This document shows, piece after piece, positions 16,158-24,847 of a DNA stretch of 38,328 nt (the stretch's first letter is position 1; each line of letters opens with the position of its first letter). Source of the stretch: an uncultured Eisenbergiella sp. (GTDB lineage Bacteria > Bacillota > Clostridia > Lachnospirales > Lachnospiraceae). The translations under genes and the position numbers were made by a program. Where the stretch lies: assembly GCA_947598825.1 (NCBI GenBank), contig CANQFM010000027.1, positions 1 to 38,328 of the forward strand. Direction: 5' to 3'. The notes below the pieces were generated by a model. The model was not told the DNA's origin and did no database searches. It was given only the letters and a program-made list of their open reading frames with translations.

Positions 16158-16187
16158 TTGACGAAAACGCCGCTTGGGGCGTATAAT
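16158..16187 (+). promoter_or_regulatory. Promoter of the lactonase-family gene
   Basis: TTGACG (16158-16163) and TATAAT (16182-16187) have an 18-base spacer. The leader runs about 185 bases to the start codon. It contains an unused-looking ribosome site, AAGGAGG (16211-16217), followed by no ATG; only a CTG (16223) lies at the right distance. Nothing else recognisable was seen in it. Confidence 0.72.
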
Positions 16188-16377
16188 AAACCTGGCCGGA
16201 CGGAAATAAAAAGGAGGTCGATCTGCACCTGGAAGCACGACGTTCGGATCGGCGTGCGGTTCAATCATGTGGAAGCAGTGATTAAAAAGAGATTTTAGGC
16301 GCTGTCCGCGGCCGGGCGCAGCCTCAGGGCTGATACCCCGGCGACAGACCGGCTATAACGAATAAGGAGGCTCGGGC

Positions 16378-17430
16378 ATGGCTGAGAAGAAATATGTGGC
16401 GTATGTGTCCACCTATACGATGGGCACCCATCACGGCATTACGATCTATGACGTGGATCTGGAAAACGGCAGATTTTCCTTAAAGGACACGGTGGAAATC
16501 TCCAATTCCTCCTATCTGACCATTTCCCACAACCGCAAATGGCTGTATTCCATCACGGATTTTGGCGTGGAATCCTATGAGATCCTGCCGGACGGCGGGC
16601 TGAAAGCCATCAATATGGCGGGCATCAACGGCATGAGAGGGCATCACCTTTCGACGGACTATGAGGACAAATTTCTGTTTGTAGCGGGCTGGCACGATGG
16701 GAAGATTACGGTACTTAGGCTTCACGGGGACGGGAGCGTGGGAGAGATCACGGACGAGGTATTCCACCGGGGGCTGGGCAGCATCGCAGAGCGCAACTTC
16801 CGCCCCCATGTGAGCTGCGTCAAGATGACGAGGGATAACCGTTACCTGTGCGCAGCGGATCTGGGACTGGATCACACCAAGGTATACCGGCTGAACCATA
16901 ATACGGGGAAGCTGCATCTGGCGGATGTGATCCGCAGCGAGGTGGAGTCCGCGCCCAGCCGCATCAAATGCAACAGGGAGGGGAATGTCCTGTATATCCT
17001 TCATGAGCTGAAACGGATCATAGACGTCTATACTTATAAGGAAGAAAACGACAATCCCTTTTTCGAGAAGATCCAGACGATCTCCACGGTCAACGATTAC
17101 CATGCCGGCGGGACGGCAGCCTGCGCGCTGAACCTTTCCGATGATTTTCGTTATCTGGTCAGTTCCAACGCGGGGGATAACAGCGCCGTGGTCTATCGGG
17201 CCGACGAAAAGACGGGGCTGCTGGAACGGGTTCTCTGCCTGCCCATCAGCGGCGAATACCCGAAGGACGTCGCGCTGTTTCCGGATAACCGTCATCTCGT
17301 CTCTTTGAATCACGAATCCAACACCATGACTTTCTTCACGGTGGATATGGAACGGGGATTGCTGGTCATGAACGGAAAAGAGATACGGGTGGAACAGCCC
17401 AACTGTGTGATTTTCCATCGATTGAGTTAA
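16378..17430 (+). CDS. Lactonase-family beta-propeller protein (YbhE/Pgl-like)
   Basis: A 350-residue protein of the seven-bladed propeller lactonase family, whose characterised member Pgl (YbhE) hydrolyses 6-phosphogluconolactone. Blade-like repeats are seen throughout, for example YLTISHNRKWLYS, RPHVSCVKMTRDNRYLCAADLG and PKDVALFPDNRHLVSLNHES; the family-typical RPHV and the closing SN/NHES segments are present. No signal peptide. AAGGAGG lies seven bases before the ATG. The substrate in this organism is uncertain because many family members have not been tested. It is divergent from the polyamine operon and converges with aroC. Confidence 0.82.
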   Translation: MAEKKYVAYVSTYTMGTHHGITIYDVDLENGRFSLKDTVEISNSSYLTISHNRKWLYSITDFGVESYEILPDGGLKAINMAGINGMRGHHLSTDYEDKFLFVAGWHDGKITVLRLHGDGSVGEITDEVFHRGLGSIAERNFRPHVSCVKMTRDNRYLCAADLGLDHTKVYRLNHNTGKLHLADVIRSEVESAPSRIKCNREGNVLYILHELKRIIDVYTYKEENDNPFFEKIQTISTVNDYHAGGTAACALNLSDDFRYLVSSNAGDNSAVVYRADEKTGLLERVLCLPISGEYPKDVALFPDNRHLVSLNHESNTMTFFTVDMERGLLVMNGKEIRVEQPNCVIFHRLS

Positions 17431-17439
17431 AAGAAAAAA

Positions 17440-17481
17440 GGGCCGCAGCGGTTTCCCGATCGGGGAAAGCCGCTGCGGCCC
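17440..17481 (-). terminator. Terminator of aroC
   Basis: A stem of about 18 base pairs, with arms at 17440-17457 and 17463-17481 (one bulged base) and loop GATCG. Reading on the minus strand the stem is followed by TTTTTTCTTTT, so it terminates aroC. It also lies just after the lactonase stop, but has no T-run in that direction. Confidence 0.85.
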
Positions 17482-17496
17482 TGAAGATTCCAGGCG

Positions 17497-18603
17497 TTAT
17501 TTCAGGTTTTCGTAGAAGGAGACGATGCGATCCAGCCGGGCGGACATATTTTCAAGCGTAAGGTCCAACAGGGCCAGCGCCGCCATACATTCTACCACCA
17601 CCACGGCGCGGGGCACGATGATGGGGTCGTGGCGGCCCTTGATCTGGATCCTGCAGTTTTCATGGCTGCGGCTGACGGTTTCCTGCTCCTGATAGATGGA
17701 AGGGGTCGGCTTGACATGGGCGCGTATCACGATGGGGCTTCCGTCGCTGAGCCCGCCCAGGATGCCGCCGGAGTGGTTGGTTTTTTTATGTATGCCCTCC
17801 TGATCCGCGAAAAAGGCATCGTTGTTCTCAGAACCCTTTGCGGCCGAAACCGCGGTGCCGTCGCCGATCTCTACCGCTTTTACGGCGCCGATGGACATGA
17901 CGGCGGCCGCCAGCCTGGCGTCCAGCTTGTCAAAGACGGGTTCGCCGATCCCGGCGAAAACGCCGGTGATGCAGCACTCGATGACGCCGCCGCAGGAATC
18001 CTGGCTGGCCATGCAGGAGGAAAGGTATTCCTCCGCCAGAAGGCTGGCTTTCCGGTCCGGCATACCGGTGGGCGTCTCCAGGATCGCTTCCCTCTCAAAC
18101 CGGGCCATGTCGATGCTGACAGGGCCGATGGATTTCGTATAGGCGCATAGCTCGATGCCCAGTTCCGACAGGATCTTCGCAGCGATGGCCCCTGCCGCCA
18201 CCCGCCCGATGGTCTCTCTGCCGGAGGAACGCCCGCCGCCCCGATAGTCCCGAAAACCGTATTTTTCATCATAAGGGTAATCCGCGTGGCCGGGCCGGTA
18301 ACAGGAAGCGATCTGCGTATAGTCGGCAGAACGCTGGGAAGTGTTGAAAATCAGCAGGGAGATGGGCGTACCTGTGGTGCGGCCTTCAAAGACGCCGGAG
18401 AGGATCTGTACCTCGTCGTCCTCTTGTCGCTGGGTGGCGTAGCGGGAAGATCCGGGTTTCCTCCGGTCCAGATAGGACTGGATATCGCTTTCGCAGAGCG
18501 AAAGACCGGCGGGACAGCCGTCCACGACGACGCCGATAGCTTTTCCGTGGGATTCGCCCCATGTGGTGATGGAAAAATGACTGCCGAAAGTTGAACCTGC
18601 CAT
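17497..18603 (-). CDS. aroC: Chorismate synthase
   Basis: A 368-residue FMN-dependent enzyme that converts 5-enolpyruvylshikimate-3-phosphate to chorismate, the last step of the shikimate pathway. Family motifs are clear: [18 protein letters not shown] near the N-terminus, then [33 protein letters not shown] and [11 protein letters not shown]. The start ATG at 18603 has GAAAGGAG upstream and gives the classic [10 protein letters not shown] beginning; a longer frame to 18693 is not supported. It stands alone with its own promoter and terminator; no other aro gene is nearby. Confidence 0.96.
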   Translation of the reverse strand: MAGSTFGSHFSITTWGESHGKAIGVVVDGCPAGLSLCESDIQSYLDRRKPGSSRYATQRQEDDEVQILSGVFEGRTTGTPISLLIFNTSQRSADYTQIASCYRPGHADYPYDEKYGFRDYRGGGRSSGRETIGRVAAGAIAAKILSELGIELCAYTKSIGPVSIDMARFEREAILETPTGMPDRKASLLAEEYLSSCMASQDSCGGVIECCITGVFAGIGEPVFDKLDARLAAAVMSIGAVKAVEIGDGTAVSAAKGSENNDAFFADQEGIHKKTNHSGGILGGLSDGSPIVIRAHVKPTPSIYQEQETVSRSHENCRIQIKGRHDPIIVPRAVVVVECMAALALLDLTLENMSARLDRIVSFYENLK

Positions 18604-18680
18604 GGGAATGCTCCTTTCAAACAACGATGGGAAATTGCCAGCGCAGGATTCGCGCTGCTTAAACAGTATACAATATCTTT

Positions 18681-18709
18681 TTGACGAACACAAGGAAATC
18701 TGTTATAAT
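18681..18709 (+). promoter_or_regulatory. Promoter of the acyltransferase-tgt-yajC run, overlapping the aroC promoter
   Basis: TTGACG (18681-18686) and TATAAT (18704-18709) have a 17-base spacer. On the other strand TTGTGT and TATACT (about 18693 to 18666, also 17 apart) form the aroC promoter in the same DNA, so the two promoters overlap and may compete. Confidence 0.75.
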
Positions 18710-18773
18710 TCAGAAACGTATCATGCAGGCAGGGCCGCTTTGCAAAGACGGCCGCATTGGGGGAGGATGGCGT

Positions 18774-19898
18774 GTGAAAAAGCAAAGACAGTCCAATCTG
18801 GAGCTTTTGCGCATCATCAGTATGCTGATGATCGTGTCGATGCATCTGGTCAATCACGGGGGCCTGATCAATCTTGCGCAGGCGGGCACGCTTTCCTATT
18901 ATTTCGTCTGGACGCTGTTCGGCGTGTCCTTCATCAGCATTAACCTGTATCTTCTGATCAGCGGCTATTTCCTGGTCGATACGAAATTTTCCTCCTGGAA
19001 ACTGGCCAGGCTCGGCGGCCAGGTGTTTTTTTATGCCTTCGGCATTACCATGCTTTTCTGGCTTTTCGGAAAAGCGCCGAAGGACCTGGAGACTTTTGTG
19101 CGCTCTGCCCTGCCGGTGGGTTCCGATTTTTACTGGTTCATTTCGATGTATGTTGGGATGTATCTGCTGGCGCCGGTTATGAACAGGCTGATCCGGGCGC
19201 TGACGAAACGGCAGATGGAATGCGCGATGGCGCTGAGCTTTGTCCTGGTTTCGGTGTGGCCAAATATCCTCTATTTTTCCTCGGCGCTGAATACGGCGGG
19301 CGGGGTGAGCATCAGTTGGTTTTTGACCGTCTATCTGTTCGGCGCCTATCTGAAGCTTTATTACAGGCCGGATGGGAAATTCGCAAAAAAGATGCTGCCG
19401 GCCGTCGGTGTGTCGCTGATGATCCCTTTCAGCCGCTTTGTGATAGAACTGCTTTTGCAAACGCCCCTGGGAAAGATCGCCGTGCTGGACGATCTCATGT
19501 GGGGCTACAGCGTTTTTTATAATTACAGCTCCATTCTGGCGGGGGCAGCGGCCTTTTTATGGTTTATAGCGTTTTTAAACCTGCGCGTCGCCCCCGGAAG
19601 GCTTTCCCGAGGGATCGTCGCGGTGGCAAAGACGGCCTTTGGCGTGTATCTGATCCACGACCATCTTTATATCCGGGAAAGTCTGTGGGGCAGGATGGGC
19701 TGCGCCTCCTGGCTGGGGAAGTGGTATCTGCCTTTTGCCGTTGTGGGAGCGGTCCTCTGCGTGTACGCGGCCTGCGCGTTGATCGAGGCCCTTCGGCAGC
19801 TTCTGTTTGCGCCGCTGGATCAAAACCGGAAGTTAAAGGGGTTTTTCGAGAGGCTCGACGAACGGCTCTATAGGATATGGAAGGAAGAGAAACGATGA
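18774..19898 (+). CDS. Membrane acyltransferase (acyltransferase 3 family)
   Basis: A 374-residue integral membrane protein with about ten hydrophobic spans. The N-terminal NLELLRIISMLMIVSMHL is typical of acyltransferase 3 enzymes, which O-acetylate or succinylate cell-surface glycans, and the conserved histidine (MHL) is present. A later FGVYLIHDHLY segment is the second family hallmark. The start is GTG at 18774 after GGGAGG; upstream in-frame ATGs lie in or before the promoter. The donor and acceptor cannot be told. It overlaps tgt by four bases (ATGA). Confidence 0.85.
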   Translation: MKKQRQSNLELLRIISMLMIVSMHLVNHGGLINLAQAGTLSYYFVWTLFGVSFISINLYLLISGYFLVDTKFSSWKLARLGGQVFFYAFGITMLFWLFGKAPKDLETFVRSALPVGSDFYWFISMYVGMYLLAPVMNRLIRALTKRQMECAMALSFVLVSVWPNILYFSSALNTAGGVSISWFLTVYLFGAYLKLYYRPDGKFAKKMLPAVGVSLMIPFSRFVIELLLQTPLGKIAVLDDLMWGYSVFYNYSSILAGAAAFLWFIAFLNLRVAPGRLSRGIVAVAKTAFGVYLIHDHLYIRESLWGRMGCASWLGKWYLPFAVVGAVLCVYAACALIEALRQLLFAPLDQNRKLKGFFERLDERLYRIWKEEKR

Positions 19899-21037
19899 GA
19901 TATCAGATCTTAAAAACGGAGGGCCGCGCCAAGCGGGCGGTAATGGAGACGGTCCACGGCACGATCCAGACCCCGGTGTTTATGAACGTGGGAACCGTGG
20001 CCGCCATCAAAGGCGCCGTGTCCACGGAAGATCTGGAACAGATCGGCGCCCAGGTGCAGCTTTCCAACACCTATCACCTGCATGTGCGCCCCGGCGATGA
20101 AAAGATCCGCGCGCTGGGCGGCCTGCATCGGTTCATGTCCTGGGACCGTCCTATCCTGACGGATTCCGGCGGCTTTCAGGTGTTTTCCCTGGCGGGGCTG
20201 CGAAAGATCAGGGAGGAGGGCGTGACCTTTCAGTGTCATATCGACGGCCATCGGATTTTTATGGGGCCGGAGGAGAGCATGCGGATCCAGTCCAACCTTG
20301 CTTCCACCATCGCCATGGCGTTTGACGAATGCCCGCCGGCAAAGGCGGAGCGTTCTTATGTGCAGCCCTCCGTGGATCGCACGACCCGGTGGCTTTGGCG
20401 CTGCAAAAAGGAGATGGAGCGTTTAAACGGCCTGGAGGAGACGCTCAACCGCCAGCAGCTTTTGTTTGGCATCAATCAGGGAGCGGTCTATACGGATATC
20501 CGGATCGAACAGGCGAAGCGCATTGCGGAAATGGAGCTGGACGGCTATGCCGTCGGCGGTCTGGCGGTGGGAGAAACCCATGAGGAGATGTATCATGTGC
20601 TGGATGAGACGGTCCCGTTTCTGCCCCAGGACAAGCCTACCTATCTGATGGGCGTGGGGACGCCGGCCAATATCCTGGAAGCGGTGGAGCGGGGAGTGGA
20701 TTTTTTTGACTGCGTGTATCCGTCGCGCAACGGCCGCCACGGACATCTGTATACCAATTTCGGAAAGATCAACTTGTTTAACGCCAAATATGAGCTGGAC
20801 GACAGGCCCATCGAACCGGGGTGCGGCTGCCCGGCCTGTCGCCGCTACTCCCGGGCCTATATCCGCCACCTGCTGAAAGCAAAGGAGATGCTGGGAATGC
20901 GGCTTTGCGTCCTGCATAACCTGTATTTTTACAATACGATGATGGCGGAAATACGGGGGGCGCTGGATCGCGGAGAATTTGCCTCCTATAAGAAGCAAAA
21001 GCTTGACGGGATGCAAAATAATGTGTATGATGGTTAA
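19895..21037 (+). CDS. tgt: tRNA-guanine transglycosylase (queuine/preQ1)
   Basis: A 380-residue enzyme that swaps guanine 34 of GUN-anticodon tRNAs for preQ1 on the way to queuosine. The general base Asp sits in TDSGGFQVFSL, the nucleophilic Asp in FFDCVYPSRNGRHG, and the zinc site in CGCPACRRYSRAYIRHL with a His further on (CVLHN). The start at 19895 is set by GGAAGGAAGAG upstream and the ATGA overlap with the acyltransferase gene. It is followed by yajC, a very common bacterial order. Confidence 0.97.
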   Translation: MRYQILKTEGRAKRAVMETVHGTIQTPVFMNVGTVAAIKGAVSTEDLEQIGAQVQLSNTYHLHVRPGDEKIRALGGLHRFMSWDRPILTDSGGFQVFSLAGLRKIREEGVTFQCHIDGHRIFMGPEESMRIQSNLASTIAMAFDECPPAKAERSYVQPSVDRTTRWLWRCKKEMERLNGLEETLNRQQLLFGINQGAVYTDIRIEQAKRIAEMELDGYAVGGLAVGETHEEMYHVLDETVPFLPQDKPTYLMGVGTPANILEAVERGVDFFDCVYPSRNGRHGHLYTNFGKINLFNAKYELDDRPIEPGCGCPACRRYSRAYIRHLLKAKEMLGMRLCVLHNLYFYNTMMAEIRGALDRGEFASYKKQKLDGMQNNVYDG

Positions 21038-21085
21038 CAGGTATACTAATACTGGAACCGGAGAAGAGCAGGAGGAAGGATTGCT

Positions 21086-21394
21086 ATGGGTATTTTACTG
21101 GCGGAGTCGGCCGGGACAGCCGGACTGATCCCGATGATACTGATGTATGTTGTGATTTTCGGCGCGTTTTTCTATTTTGTTTTGTATCGTCCTCAGAAGA
21201 AGGAGCAGAAGAAGATGAGCGCCATGCTTTCCTCGCTGGAGATCGGAGACTGCATCCTGACCAGCAGCGGATTTTACGGCATCGTCATCGATATCACGGA
21301 CGATACCGTGATTGTGGAGTTCGGCAACAATAAGAACTGCCGTATCCCCATGCAGAAGTCCGCTATCGCGCAGGTGGAGAAAGCGGAAGAGTGA
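21086..21394 (+). CDS. yajC: Preprotein translocase subunit YajC
   Basis: A 102-residue single-span membrane protein that accompanies SecDF in protein export. The hydrophobic helix (about 10-32) is followed by the family signature YRPQKKEQKKM and a small beta domain (LEIGDCILTSSGFYGIV). The N-terminus is extracytoplasmic. It lies 48 bases after tgt in the conserved tgt-yajC order; secDF is not in the window. Confidence 0.95.
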   Translation: MGILLAESAGTAGLIPMILMYVVIFGAFFYFVLYRPQKKEQKKMSAMLSSLEIGDCILTSSGFYGIVIDITDDTVIVEFGNNKNCRIPMQKSAIAQVEKAEE

Positions 21395-21403
21395 TTGCGC
21401 TGC

Positions 21404-21433
21404 GCCCGGTCCGACAGTTGTACCGGGCCTTTT
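21404..21433 (+). terminator. Terminator after yajC
   Basis: GCCCGGT (21404-21410) pairs with ACCGGGC (21422-21428), followed by CTTTTC. It probably ends or attenuates the tgt-yajC transcript ahead of the repeat-protein gene. Confidence 0.65.
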
Positions 21434-21461
21434 CACGAAAGAGGGTAAGGAGGTACGGATC

Positions 21462-22541
21462 ATGAAAGCGAAAGTCGGTTTGAAGAAAGCCGCTGCAGCG
21501 CTGGGCCTGGTCTTAGGGCTGGCCCTTTGTTTCAGAGTGCAGATCACAGCGCAGGCGGCGGAGGTCGTAGCGACGGTAAATGGAACGATCCTGGCGGAAA
21601 CCAAGACGGGTATGCTCTATCTTTCCACTTCGGGCGGAGTGATGGAGATCAAGATCGATGGCGATACCGATGTCAGCGAGTGTAAGGCGCTGCTGGCGGA
21701 ACGTAAGATCACCGTTTCGTTATCCCACGGATCGGACGGGTATATGCACGCGGTAAAGATCACCAGCGAGGTGAATACCGGAGAAGTCAGTCTGGATCAG
21801 GGTTCGACGGCGGTGTACGGTACGCTCAGCAAACAGTCCAAAGGGGATCTACTCGTTTTCAAGACGCAGCAGGGCACGATGGAGATCAGGCTGGACGCGT
21901 CCACGGATATGACCAACTGTTCGATCCTGGTGCCGGAGAGCAATTATACGATCCTCTGTTCCAGGGGTTCTGATGCCTATATGCATGCGCTCAGTATCGC
22001 GGACGGCAACGCCAAAATATCGATGCCTTCTTTGAAAGCCTCCTCCTCCCTGACGCCGGCGCCTCAGAATCCCTCCAATATGAGGGTGCCCACGGCAGCC
22101 GTGGTGGGGACGGTGGCCTCCGGCACGAGGGATGATCTTTTGCATCTGTCCACCAGCGGAGGAGAGATGGAGATCGTGATCGACGCCGATACGGATACGA
22201 GAAACGGGGTCGTGCTGGTGCCCGGAAATTTGTTAGTGGTTTCCCTTTACCACGGTTCCGACGCCTATTTGCACGCCGTCATGGTAGCCGGTGTGAAGAC
22301 CGTTTCCAACGCTGTGATCGATACGACCGCCGAGTCCCAGTCGACGGTGAGCGGCACGATAGCCGAAAAATCCACGGAAGATATTCTTCGCCTGGATACC
22401 TCGGCGGGAACCATGGAATTGAAAATGGATGCCGTGGAGCGTATCGCCGGGTGTAAGGCCCTGACCGTTGGAAAGAGGGTTACGATCATCTTGACCCGCG
22501 GTTCTGACGCTTATCTGCATGCGATCGAGATCGCGGCATAA
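21462..22541 (+). CDS. Secreted four-repeat protein of unknown function
   Basis: A 359-residue protein with an N-terminal signal peptide (basic KAKVGLKK, hydrophobic core to about 25, ITAQAA cleavage region near 33). The mature part is four imperfect copies of a unit of about 65 residues at about 36-101, 117-180, 212-277 and 294-358. Each starts with V-x-GT, continues with LxLxTSxGxMEIxID and D-T-D-x-x-x-C, and closes with GSDAY(L/M)HA (90-97, 169-176, 265-272, 347-354). A Pro/Ser-rich linker (about 190-211) splits the copies into two pairs. Copies 1, 2 and 4 have a central Cys. The predicted fold is all-beta, perhaps a cell-surface or glycan-binding protein; no known family was recognised. 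AAGGAGG precedes the ATG. Confidence 0.85.
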   Translation: MKAKVGLKKAAAALGLVLGLALCFRVQITAQAAEVVATVNGTILAETKTGMLYLSTSGGVMEIKIDGDTDVSECKALLAERKITVSLSHGSDGYMHAVKITSEVNTGEVSLDQGSTAVYGTLSKQSKGDLLVFKTQQGTMEIRLDASTDMTNCSILVPESNYTILCSRGSDAYMHALSIADGNAKISMPSLKASSSLTPAPQNPSNMRVPTAAVVGTVASGTRDDLLHLSTSGGEMEIVIDADTDTRNGVVLVPGNLLVVSLYHGSDAYLHAVMVAGVKTVSNAVIDTTAESQSTVSGTIAEKSTEDILRLDTSAGTMELKMDAVERIAGCKALTVGKRVTIILTRGSDAYLHAIEIAA

Positions 22542-22594
22542 GGCAGGCAAAAGAAAGCACCCAAACAGAAGAAAATGATCAAAGACAGATCCGA

Positions 22595-22624
22595 AGGGAC
22601 GCTTTGCGCAAGGCAGAGCGTCCC
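22595..22624 (+). terminator. Hairpin between the repeat protein and dipeptidase genes
   Basis: AGGGACGCT (22595-22603) pairs with AGCGTCCCT (22616-22624). No T-run follows, so it is either a weak terminator or a processing/stability element. The dipeptidase start codon is 39 bases further on. Confidence 0.45.
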
Positions 22625-22663
22625 TGTCGATTCTATTCCGGTTTTGGGACAGGGAGGGTTTTT

Positions 22664-23668
22664 ATGAAGGTTGTGGATATGCACTGCGATACCATATCGC
22701 GGCTGTTGGATCAGGAGAAAGGATGGACGCTGGCGGATAACGATCTGCACATCCGTCTGGATAAGATGAAAGCGGGAGATTACCTGCTGCAGAATTTTGC
22801 GCTGTTTGTTTACGGCGGCAGCGGGAAGGATCTCTATCGGGAGGCCATGCGGATGGCGGACTGCTTCGATGCCCAGATAAAGCTGTATAGCGACAGGATC
22901 GTACAGGTAAGAAGCTGGGAGGACATTGAGAAAAATGCAGGAAAGGGCCGGATCCTGGCGCTTCTGACCATAGAGGAGGGCGGCGTTTTCCAGGGAAGCC
23001 TGGAAAAACTGCGGACCTTTTATGACCGGGGCGTGCGGATGGTGACGCTGACCTGGAATTTTCCCAATGAGATCGGCTGGCCCAACCTGGAACGCCCGGC
23101 GGAGGGAGAAAAGCAGGATCCAACGCGTCCGCAGACCCAAAAAGGGCTGACGGAGTTTGGATTTTACCTGGTGGAAGAGATGGAGCGCCTGGGGATGATC
23201 CCGGATGTGTCCCATCTGTCGGACGCCGGGTTCTGGGACGTCGTATCCCATGCCCAAAAGCCCTTTGTGGCGAGCCATTCCAACGCCCGCGCCGTCTGTC
23301 ATCATGTCCGGAACCTGACGGATGAGATGATCCGCGCCCTGGCACAGAAGGGAGGCGTGATGGGGCTGAATTTCTGCCCGGATTTTCTGGAAGACGAGAA
23401 AGAAGGCGGCCCTAACGGGGGCACTGTAGAGGCGGTGGTGCGCCACGCGAAGCATATCGTCAATACAGGCGGGATCGAATGCCTGGGGCTTGGGAGCGAT
23501 TTCGACGGCATCCCTACCCACCGGGAACTGACCGGGGCGGACCGGATGCCCCTTCTGGACGAGGCGCTGCGCGCGGCAGGGTTTCCGGCTTCCCAGCGGG
23601 AGAAGATCTTTTCCGGGAATGTGCTGCGGCTGTATAAGGACTGCCTTGGCGGCAAGAATACCGCCTGA
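22664..23668 (+). CDS. Membrane-dipeptidase family protein (peptidase M19)
   Basis: A 334-residue zinc dipeptidase of the renal dipeptidase family, cleaving dipeptides, in some members those with a D-residue. Metal ligands are visible: HCD in VDMHCDTI, the bridging Glu in LTIEEGGVF, and the His residues in DVSHLSD and ASHSNAR. GLGSDFDGIP closes the barrel. There is no signal peptide, so it is cytoplasmic despite the family name. AGGGAGG precedes the ATG at 22664; upstream in-frame codons lie in a hairpin region. Monocistronic, ended by a terminator at 23687. Confidence 0.93.
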   Translation: MKVVDMHCDTISRLLDQEKGWTLADNDLHIRLDKMKAGDYLLQNFALFVYGGSGKDLYREAMRMADCFDAQIKLYSDRIVQVRSWEDIEKNAGKGRILALLTIEEGGVFQGSLEKLRTFYDRGVRMVTLTWNFPNEIGWPNLERPAEGEKQDPTRPQTQKGLTEFGFYLVEEMERLGMIPDVSHLSDAGFWDVVSHAQKPFVASHSNARAVCHHVRNLTDEMIRALAQKGGVMGLNFCPDFLEDEKEGGPNGGTVEAVVRHAKHIVNTGGIECLGLGSDFDGIPTHRELTGADRMPLLDEALRAAGFPASQREKIFSGNVLRLYKDCLGGKNTA

Positions 23669-23686
23669 TTTTGCAAAACGGTCCGG

Positions 23687-23708
23687 CGGCCGGAAGGCCG
23701 GGTTTTTT
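23687..23708 (+). terminator. Terminator of the M19 dipeptidase gene
   Basis: CGGCC-GGAA-GGCCG (23687-23700) is followed by GG and six T residues. The stem sits 18 bases after the stop codon. Confidence 0.8.
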
Positions 23709-23710
23709 GC

Positions 23711-23739
23711 TTGCGCTTCCTGGGCAGAAGTGCTATACT
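23711..23739 (+). promoter_or_regulatory. Promoter of the LacI regulator and probably the leuB-serA run
   Basis: TTGCGC (23711-23716) and an extended -10 TGCTATACT (23731-23739) with a 17-base spacer. It begins right after the preceding terminator. The leader of about 90 bases shows no T-box or leader peptide rich in branched-chain codons. Confidence 0.7.
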
Positions 23740-23831
23740 AATGCACGGACGTTTACGCGCGCCCACCCTATGATCAGCGGACATTCCCACATAGTTGGGA
23801 ACACGCATCGGATACAGGCGGGTATTTTGGA

Positions 23832-24815
23832 ATGAATATCAACGAAATAGCGAAGATGGCCGGCGTTTCGAGGGCTACGGTTTCCCGTTTCCTCAACGAC
23901 GGCTATGTCAGCGAAGAAAAACGGGAAAGGATCCGGCAGGTGATCGACCGGACGGGATATACGCCGTCCCTGCAGGCCCAGATGCTTCGGACGAAGAGGA
24001 CGGGGCAGGTCGGCGTGATCATTCCTTTCACCAATTCGGAATCCATCAGCAGGATGATATCGGGCATCAGCGTGACCTTACATAAGGCGGGGATCCAGAT
24101 GCTTCTGGCCAACGCTGAGAACAGCCTTTCCGACGAACTGGGTTATCTGAGGCTGTTTTCCGAAAATAAGGTGGACGGCGTTATCCTGTTTGCGACGGTG
24201 TTTACCCGGGAGCATAAAAAGGCGCTGGAAGAGATGCAGGTGCCGTTGGTGATCTTAGGGCAGCAGATGGAAGGATATCCCTGTGTGTATCAGGACGATT
24301 TCAACGCTGCAAAGGAGATCACCCGGACGCTTTTAGACAAAACGACCAGCCGGGTCGGTTATATCGGCGTTTCTGAGACGGACGAGGCGATCGGCCGGGC
24401 CAGGAAAGAGGGATTTTTATCCGCCGTCAGGGAACGGGGGATCGACTGGGACGAAAGCTGTTATGTGGAGTGCGGCTTTTCCGCGGAAGAGGGATATCGG
24501 GCCGCAGGGACGCTGATGGAGCGCCATCCCGATATTTCTGCGGTGCTGGGAGCGACGGATCCCATCGCCCTGGGGGCGATGGCCCGGTTCCAGGAGAACG
24601 GACGGCAGGTGCCGGACAATGTGGCAGTGGCGGGCCTGGGGGATATCACTCTGGGCAAGATGGTTCGTCCCGGCCTGACCAGCGTTCACTTTTATTACCA
24701 GGACAGCGGTCAGGAAGCGGCCGATATCCTGTTGGAGCTGATGAAAGGCAATCCCGTGAAGCGGGAAGTGAAAATGGACTACTGTCTGCGGCAGCGGGGG
24801 ACCACCCGGGGGTGA
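23832..24815 (+). CDS. LacI-family transcriptional regulator
   Basis: A 327-residue repressor-type protein. The N-terminal helix-turn-helix (about 2-50) reads [20 protein letters not shown] and is followed by the hinge helix and a periplasmic-binding-protein-like effector domain (about 60-325; [21 protein letters not shown]). LacI members usually sense sugars and control sugar genes, but the next gene downstream is leuB, 32 bases away, with no visible terminator or promoter between. Whether it controls the amino acid genes or only shares their transcript is open. Confidence 0.9.
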   Translation: MNINEIAKMAGVSRATVSRFLNDGYVSEEKRERIRQVIDRTGYTPSLQAQMLRTKRTGQVGVIIPFTNSESISRMISGISVTLHKAGIQMLLANAENSLSDELGYLRLFSENKVDGVILFATVFTREHKKALEEMQVPLVILGQQMEGYPCVYQDDFNAAKEITRTLLDKTTSRVGYIGVSETDEAIGRARKEGFLSAVRERGIDWDESCYVECGFSAEEGYRAAGTLMERHPDISAVLGATDPIALGAMARFQENGRQVPDNVAVAGLGDITLGKMVRPGLTSVHFYYQDSGQEAADILLELMKGNPVKREVKMDYCLRQRGTTRG

Positions 24816-24847
24816 TCCGGCGCCTGGCGGCAGGGCGAGGAGGTTTT

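Noticed and set aside
24470-24847. Upstream extension of the leuB frame into the LacI gene, resembling a fusion
   Set aside because: The extra 126 codons are the LacI gene read out of frame; AGGAGG before 24848 and the conserved N-terminus fix the real start.
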